This document shows, piece after piece, positions 59,338-64,000 of a stretch of DNA of 64,000 nucleotides (positions are counted from its first letter, which is position 1; each line of letters opens with the position of its first letter). Origin of the DNA: Myxococcus stipitatus (GTDB taxonomy: Bacteria; Myxococcota; Myxococcia; Myxococcales; Myxococcaceae). A model generated the notes under the pieces. That model ran no database searches and was not told the origin of the DNA. It worked only from the letters and a program-made list of their open reading frames with translations. The position numbers were made by a program, and so were the translations under genes. The stretch spans positions 1,302,001 through 1,366,000 of the forward strand of contig NZ_CP147913.1 in NCBI RefSeq assembly GCF_037414475.1. The letters are read 5' to 3'.

Positions 59338-60318
59338 ATGTCGAACAAGGCCATCGGCGCGCTCGCCAAAGAAGTGGGAGACGATTGGAAGGAGCACGCG
59401 TACTACGAAGACGTCGAGCGCTTCATGCCCGACGCTTGGAAGAACCTCATCCTTCCCGTCATCGGTGGGTGTGACTTCACCACCACCGTCGACCTCGCCG
59501 CAGGCCACGGCCGGAACACGGAGTTCCTGCTTCCGCTCGCACGGACGCTCCACATCGTGGACATCAACAAGGAGAACATCGAGTTCTGTCGCCGCCGCTT
59601 CAAGGGGCGGGACTCCAAGATTCGCTACGTCGTCAACGACGGCTCCTCGCTCTCCGCGCTGAGAGGTGACTCGGTGACGCTCGTCTACTGTTTCGACGCC
59701 ATGGTCCACTTCGACAGTGACGTGGTGCGGAACTATCTGCGCGAGTTCTTCCGCATCCTGGAGCCGGGCTCCCATGCGTTCATCCACCACTCGAACTACA
59801 CCGGGAACCCGTGCGGGAAGTGGATGGACAATCCCAACATCCGCAACTTCATGAGCAAGGAGCTCTTCGCGCACTACGCGCACAAGGAGGGCCTCACCAT
59901 CGTCTCCCAGAAAGTGATTGAGTGGGGCGGCCACCCGGAGCTGGACTGCCTGTCCCTGCTGCGCAAGCCGAATCCGCCCCAGCGCATCGGCGGCAGCTAC
60001 ACGCGGCGGGACGGGATGCTCCTGGTGCTCGCGGGTGCCCACGAGTCGGCGAAGTTCACCCTCGCCCGCCCGGGGACCGTCACGCTGGAGGCGCACGCCC
60101 ATGCGTGGTGCGGGAGGCTCGTCGTGAAACAAGAGGGCCGCGTCCTCGCCACGTTCGAGGTGAATGAGGAACAGCCGCAGTCGAAGCCGTGTGTCTTCGA
60201 GGCCGAGGCGGGTGAAGTCTCCCTCCACGCCGAGGACCGCGGAGACGGCCGGAGCGAGGCCTGGGTGAAGAACATCGACATCGAGTGGCGGAAGGCAAGC
60301 GCCGCCCCCCAAGCCTGA
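59338..60318 (+). CDS. SAM-dependent methyltransferase with C-terminal beta domain
   Basis: A 326-residue protein. Residues ~50-170 are a class I methyltransferase: TTVDLAAGHGRNTEFLLPLA (motif I), LHIVDINKENIEFCRRR (motif II), YCFDAMVHFDSDVVRNYLRE (motif III). The last ~100 residues (LARPGTVTLEAHAHAWCGRL, and HAEDRGDGRSEAWVKNID) add a beta-rich domain. Such fusions occur near glycosyltransferase or polysaccharide genes; none is adjacent here. Substrate unknown. ATG 59338 is chosen for normal family length. Confidence 0.82.
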   Translation: MSNKAIGALAKEVGDDWKEHAYYEDVERFMPDAWKNLILPVIGGCDFTTTVDLAAGHGRNTEFLLPLARTLHIVDINKENIEFCRRRFKGRDSKIRYVVNDGSSLSALRGDSVTLVYCFDAMVHFDSDVVRNYLREFFRILEPGSHAFIHHSNYTGNPCGKWMDNPNIRNFMSKELFAHYAHKEGLTIVSQKVIEWGGHPELDCLSLLRKPNPPQRIGGSYTRRDGMLLVLAGAHESAKFTLARPGTVTLEAHAHAWCGRLVVKQEGRVLATFEVNEEQPQSKPCVFEAEAGEVSLHAEDRGDGRSEAWVKNIDIEWRKASAAPQA

Positions 60319-60334
60319 GAGCGGGAGCCGCCTT

Positions 60335-60370
60335 ACCGCCACGCGCAGGGACCTTCCGGCGCGTGGCGGT
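60335..60370. terminator. Bidirectional hairpin between convergent genes
   Basis: ACCGCCACGCGC (60335-60346) and GCGCGTGGCGGT (60359-60370) are perfect 12-bp arms with a 12-base loop, between the converging methyltransferase and kelch genes. Confidence 0.72.
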
Positions 60371-60384
60371 CCACTCAGTGGGCC

Positions 60385-62856
60385 TCAGGGCATGTACAGC
60401 TCGGCCTCGCCCTGGATGTCCTCGTAGCCGAAGCCGCCGGTCACCAGCACCTTGCCCAACGGCAGCAGCGTCGCCGTCGCGAACTCACGCGGCGTCAGCA
60501 GGCCGGTGGTGAGCTCCCACCGTCCCGTGGCCGGGTCGAACAGCTCACAAGGCGAGAGGTAGAAGCGGTCCTCGAAGCCACCAAAGCCTCCAGCGACCAG
60601 CACCTTCCCGGAGGGCAGCAGGGTGGCGGTATGGTTCCTGCGGTTCTCGGTGAGGCTCTCCGCCGCCGTCCACTTCTCCGTCACCGGGTCATAGAGCTCC
60701 GCCGAGCGCAGGGTCCCCACCTGCCCCGTCCTGCTGTATCCCGCCGCCACGAGCACCTTCCCCGTGGGCAGCAACGTCGCCGTGTGACTGTCGCGAGTGA
60801 AGGCCATCTTCCCCGTCGAGGCCCACTTGCCTGTCTGCGGGTCATAGACCTCCGCCGTCTCGAGCACGACGCGAGGGTCCACGACCGTCGAAGCGCCTCC
60901 CGCCACCAACACCCTCCCCGAGGGGAGCAGCGTCGCCGTGTGCGCCACGCGGCCGGAGCCCATGGCTCCCGTGCGCTCCCAGGTGCCCGTGGCGGGGTCG
61001 TACAACTCCGCCGAGGCGAGCGCCCCCGTCGCGTCACTTCCTCCCGCGACGAGGACCTTGCCGGACTTCAGGAGCGTGGCCGAATGGCCGAACCGTCCGT
61101 CCTGGAGCGCCCCTCCACTGGACCAGGTCCCCGTGGAGGGGTCGAAGAGCTCCACCGCCGTCACGGCGCGGATGCCGTTGTACCCCCCCACGAACAACAC
61201 GCGCCCCGTGGGCAGCAACGTCGCCGTGTGGAGGGAGCGCGCCGCCTGCAACGAGGGCACATTGCTCCACTTTCCCGTCGCGGGGTCGAAGCGCTCCGCC
61301 GCCGCGAGATAGGTATTGGCGCTGGTCGATGACAGGTTATGGCCTCCCGCCACCAGGACCTGCCCTGTCGGGAGCAACGTGGCCGTGTGGCCATCGCGCG
61401 GCGTGAGCAGGCGCTCCGTCGCCGTCCACGTCCTCGTCCCCGGGTCATAGAGCTCAACGGAGGTGAGCGCGCCTGCCGCCCCCACTCCGCCCAACAACAA
61501 CACCTTGCCGGAAGCCAGCAGGATGGCCGAGTGGCCGTAGCGCGCCGTCGCGTTCGAGAGCGCCTGCGACCACGTCCCCGTCCCCGGGTCGAAGACCTCC
61601 GCCGTGGCCAGGGCGTTCCCGCTCCTGTCGCGCCCACCCGTCACCAGGACGAGCCCCGACGAGAGCAACGTCGCCGCATGTCCGTGGCGCGCCGTCGACA
61701 AGCGCCCGCTCTGGGTCACCCGCCGGGCCTCCACGTCAATCAACACCCACGAGTCGAGTGCCCCCGCCGCATTCGCCCCACCCGTCACCAGCACCAGCCC
61801 CGACGGCAGCGTCGTCGCGGTGTGTCCGGTCCGTCCGTCGCCAGCGGAGTCCACCTGCGTCCAGGCTCCGGTGTCGGGGTCGTAGACATCCGCGCTGGCA
61901 GGATACGTCCCACCCACGGTGGTGCCGCCCGTCACCAACACCTTCCCCGAGTTCACGACGGTGGCGACAGCATGGCTGCGCGCCACCAACGCGTTGTTCG
62001 CGGGGGCCCACGCCGGCTGCGCCCCCGGGGTGAAGATCTCCGTGGTGCGGACAACGTCCTTTCCATCCGAGCCGCCCGTCACCAACACCTTCCCGCTGCG
62101 AAGGAGGACCGCGGCGTGGCCGTGACGGCCCGTCACCAGCGGCGGCATGCTCTCCCAGGTGCGCGAGTCCGGATTGAAAAGCTCCGCGTTCTTGAGAGAG
62201 CCGCTCGTATTGCGTCCCCCCGTCACCAGCACGAAGCCCGAATCAAGCCGGACGGCGGCATGCTCCACGCGCGGCGAGGTCAACTCGACCGAGGGAGACC
62301 ACGCCTGGTCCCTGGGCGAATACTGCTCCGCGCTGTTGAGCACCGTGCCCCCGGCCTCGCCCCCCAACACCAGCACATAGCCCGAGTACAGCAGCGTCGC
62401 CGTATGGCCCGAACGCCCCGTCGCCAGCCGCCCCGAGGCGCTCAGCGTCGGACACTCCGGCATGCCGATGGCGGAGAACGTCACGCTGGCGGTGGCCTCG
62501 CGGGTGCTGCTCGCGGTGAGCGTGAGCGCCGCGGCGGGAGCCGGCACACAGTCGGGCGCCGTCCAGGTGATGTCCGTCGTGGTTCCCGTATCGGTCGGCG
62601 CGCTGAAGGTCCCCGCATTCGCGGACCAGGTGAACTTGAGCGCGTCCCCCACGGGGTCCTTCGCCTGCACGCGCAACCGCACGGCCCCCTTCTTCTCGAC
62701 GTAGACCACCGAGGCCGGCGTCTCCTCGAAGGTGGGCGCGCAGCGGTCCGGATGCTGCTTGCACCACACCTTCTGGTCCTCGTCGAAGTCGAAGCAACCT
62801 CCGAGGACCACCAGCGCCCCCACGAGCAGGGGCATGACTCCACGTGCCGTCTTCAT
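60385..62856 (-). CDS. Kelch-repeat lipoprotein with 14 kelch motifs
   Basis: An 823-residue lipoprotein (lipobox LGGC). After a short Cys-containing segment and an Ig-like region (VEKKGAVRLRVQAKDPVGDA), it has 14 consecutive kelch motifs of ~48-53 residues. Each shows HTATLLPSGKVLVAGG-like cores followed by AELYDPATGTW. Fourteen motifs would make two seven-bladed propellers, or one six- plus one eight-bladed. Its ATG overlaps the stop of the upstream gene (ATGA), so both form an operon. Binding function likely; partner unknown. The open frame upstream of ATG 62856 is a shadow of the partner gene. Confidence 0.9.
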   Translation of the reverse strand: MKTARGVMPLLVGALVVLGGCFDFDEDQKVWCKQHPDRCAPTFEETPASVVYVEKKGAVRLRVQAKDPVGDALKFTWSANAGTFSAPTDTGTTTDITWTAPDCVPAPAAALTLTASSTREATASVTFSAIGMPECPTLSASGRLATGRSGHTATLLYSGYVLVLGGEAGGTVLNSAEQYSPRDQAWSPSVELTSPRVEHAAVRLDSGFVLVTGGRNTSGSLKNAELFNPDSRTWESMPPLVTGRHGHAAVLLRSGKVLVTGGSDGKDVVRTTEIFTPGAQPAWAPANNALVARSHAVATVVNSGKVLVTGGTTVGGTYPASADVYDPDTGAWTQVDSAGDGRTGHTATTLPSGLVLVTGGANAAGALDSWVLIDVEARRVTQSGRLSTARHGHAATLLSSGLVLVTGGRDRSGNALATAEVFDPGTGTWSQALSNATARYGHSAILLASGKVLLLGGVGAAGALTSVELYDPGTRTWTATERLLTPRDGHTATLLPTGQVLVAGGHNLSSTSANTYLAAAERFDPATGKWSNVPSLQAARSLHTATLLPTGRVLFVGGYNGIRAVTAVELFDPSTGTWSSGGALQDGRFGHSATLLKSGKVLVAGGSDATGALASAELYDPATGTWERTGAMGSGRVAHTATLLPSGRVLVAGGASTVVDPRVVLETAEVYDPQTGKWASTGKMAFTRDSHTATLLPTGKVLVAAGYSRTGQVGTLRSAELYDPVTEKWTAAESLTENRRNHTATLLPSGKVLVAGGFGGFEDRFYLSPCELFDPATGRWELTTGLLTPREFATATLLPLGKVLVTGGFGYEDIQGEAELYMP

Positions 62857-63668
62857 GGCCACCTCCCGGACACGAAGGCGGATGAACCGTCGGTCCCTAA
62901 CGAGAGCGCCACGCCCTCCGTGTCGGACGAACCGCCCCACAGGTACATCCCCGCGGCCACGCCCAGCCCCACCACGCCCGCGCCCGCGAGCACCGCGCTC
63001 ACCGTCTGGATTCCCTTCCCCTTCGAGGCCGCGTCCTGCATCTCCTGGACACTGCCCGCGCCCCCGCTCTTGCGGGTCAGCTTCGAATGCTGCCCGTTCG
63101 CCATCAGCCACGTCACACCCGAGCCCGCGAGCAGCCCCCCTCCAATCGCCGCGGGCAGCCACGCCTTGCTCGACGCGCGAGGCGGCGGCTCCTGCAAGGG
63201 AGGAACGGGAGGGACGACCGGGGCCTCGATGATGGGCGGTGGGGCGACTTCCCGTTGCCGCGCGGCCGTCGCGTCCAGCTCACGCTTCACCTGCCCCCGC
63301 AGCGTCTCGAACCGCTCGGAGACCTTGGGAGAGACGGTCAGCGGAAGCTTCGCGTCCGGCTTCAGGAACAGGGCGGCCTTGAAGGCCGCGTCGGACAAGT
63401 CCGCCTCGCCGAGGTCGGCCTGGATGATGCCCTCGTAGAGCGACAACACCGTGTCATCCGCCTGCCCTTGGGAAAGGCGCTTGCCTCGGGAGACCTGCTC
63501 CAACGCCTGTTCGTATTGAAGGTCGTTATAGAGGCGCTTCGCGGCCAGCACATAAGGCTGCACCACGCGCGACTCCTGCGCCAGGGCCAGGCCGGGCGAG
63601 ACGCCACCCACCAACGCCAGGCTCATCACCACTCCCCGAATGAAACGTGTCAGCTCGGAAGTCTTCAT
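62853..63668 (-). CDS. Exported TPR-like protein with two membrane segments
   Basis: A 271-residue protein with a signal peptide (VVMSLALVGGVSPGLALAQE, ~12-32). Residues ~35-120 are helical TPR-like (YVLAAKRLYNDLQYEQALEQ, then GIIQADLGEADLSDAAFKAA). A Pro-rich linker (PPPIIEAPVVPPVPPLQEPP) leads to two hydrophobic segments (AAIGGGLLAGSGVTWLMA and VLAGAGVVGLGVAAGMYLWG). This layout is common for myxobacterial periplasmic/inner-membrane PEGA-type or TPR proteins encoded ahead of lipoproteins. It is the first gene of an operon with the kelch lipoprotein. Function unknown. Confidence 0.78.
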   Translation of the reverse strand: MKTSELTRFIRGVVMSLALVGGVSPGLALAQESRVVQPYVLAAKRLYNDLQYEQALEQVSRGKRLSQGQADDTVLSLYEGIIQADLGEADLSDAAFKAALFLKPDAKLPLTVSPKVSERFETLRGQVKRELDATAARQREVAPPPIIEAPVVPPVPPLQEPPPRASSKAWLPAAIGGGLLAGSGVTWLMANGQHSKLTRKSGGAGSVQEMQDAASKGKGIQTVSAVLAGAGVVGLGVAAGMYLWGGSSDTEGVALSLGTDGSSAFVSGRWP

Positions 63669-63844
63669 GGGCTCCATGGGCAATCAGTCTGTCGTGTACC
63701 GCCAGATGAAGACAGACGCCGCCAATCTAGACCCATGGATTCCTGAGACTGTCGGACTTTCGACATAGCTCAGGCTTTCACGCTTCCGCTTTGTCAAAGC
63801 CAACTCATGGGAACCATGAAGCCGGGGCACCGGACCTCACACCT

Positions 63845-63879
63845 GGCTGGAGTCCGCACCAGGGCGGCGGACTCCAGCC
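63845..63879. terminator. Strong hairpin downstream of the edge gene
   Basis: GGCTGGAGTCCGC (63845-63857) and GCGGACTCCAGCC (63867-63879) are perfect 13-bp arms, extendable to 16 bp with one wobble; loop 9. It lies 22 bases beyond the stop of the leftward partial gene and upstream of the TPR-kelch operon. Confidence 0.7.
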
Positions 63880-63900
63880 GGGAGGCCGCGGTGTGATGCC

Positions 63901-64000
63901 TCAGTAGGGCTTCTCGCCCTTCGCCACCCCGAAGGGGGACGGCTCGGCGAAGACGCCGTTCACCATCGTGCCGCCGTTGTGGATGGCGGGGAAGATGGGC
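63901..64000 (-). CDS. C-terminal fragment of an unidentified gene
   Basis: The window ends inside a leftward gene; only the last 32 codons are seen, reading PIFPAIHNGGTMVNGVFAEP and ending GVAKGEKPY before TGA at 63903-63901. The codon pattern is typical of the window and a strong hairpin follows, so it is very probably a real gene end. No family can be named from this part. Confidence 0.6.
   Translation of the reverse strand, partial: PIFPAIHNGGTMVNGVFAEPSPFGVAKGEKPY

Overview
The window is very GC-rich, densely packed bacterial DNA and looks like a chromosomal segment of a predatory myxobacterium (Myxococcaceae, in the Myxococcus/Corallococcus/Pyxidicoccus range). The grounds are a TIGR02265/DUF2378-type protein (a family essentially confined to myxobacteria), a very large number of lipoproteins, Cys-rich DUF4215-type repeats with a fibro-slime domain, kelch and ELWxxDGT beta-propeller lipoproteins, and a secreted hydrolase set (GH16 glucanase, M35 metalloprotease, CocE/S15-type hydrolase). 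I saw no rRNA, tRNA, CRISPR array, insertion sequence or phage module.

Bases 1-10867 are the right-hand part of a biosynthetic operon cut by the window edge. It encodes an enoyl-reductase-like enzyme (partial), a stand-alone ACP, a class III aminotransferase, a hotdog thioesterase, a FabZ-like dehydratase, a ketosynthase, a truncated ketosynthase-like partner without the active Cys, an AMP-forming ligase and an NRPS (PCP-C-A-PCP-C, no thioesterase). Nearly all genes overlap by 4-52 bases. The gene set resembles aryl-polyene/fatty-acid-type type II PKS clusters, but with an aminotransferase and an NRPS added. It probably makes an amino-substituted (poly)enoyl chain that is amidated. This is the best candidate for an undescribed pathway.

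Bases 10929-18354 hold an SMI1/KNR4-like protein, a TetR-FAD monooxygenase operon with a striking double operator, a pentapeptide-repeat protein, hflX and an AHSA1-type protein. Bases 18460-26134 are a translationally coupled trio: a giant AsmA-like protein, a lipoprotein whose C-terminus matches YdbL/DUF1318, and a propeller-TPR protein. This resembles the E. coli ydbH-ynbE-ydbL inner-to-outer-membrane lipid transport operon with an added component.

Bases 26124-42856 are mainly cell-surface genes: a collagen-like protein, a heme/DUF1501 Tat operon, GH16, two small unknown genes, the M35 protease, a kelch-like lipoprotein, a putative outer-membrane protein, a methyltransferase, an SDR and a dockerin-like secreted protein. 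Bases 42995-53546 carry an ECF sigma factor with a SnoaL-like tail, the Cys-rich fibro-slime lipoprotein, a divergent 2OG-oxygenase/cytochrome-c-peroxidase pair, a divergent aldo-keto reductase/LysR pair, an alpha/beta hydrolase and a DJ-1 family protein. Bases 53558-64000 continue with propeller and TonB_C/TPR lipoproteins, the CocE hydrolase, a methyltransferase, a 14-kelch lipoprotein operon and the tail of one more gene at the edge.

Convergent gene ends are often separated by strong GC-rich hairpins, and several are listed as terminators. Four unrelated small Cys-rich lipoproteins are scattered through the window. Start codons were moved inward from the longest open frame wherever a signal peptide, Shine-Dalgarno sequence or overlap with the upstream gene favoured it.
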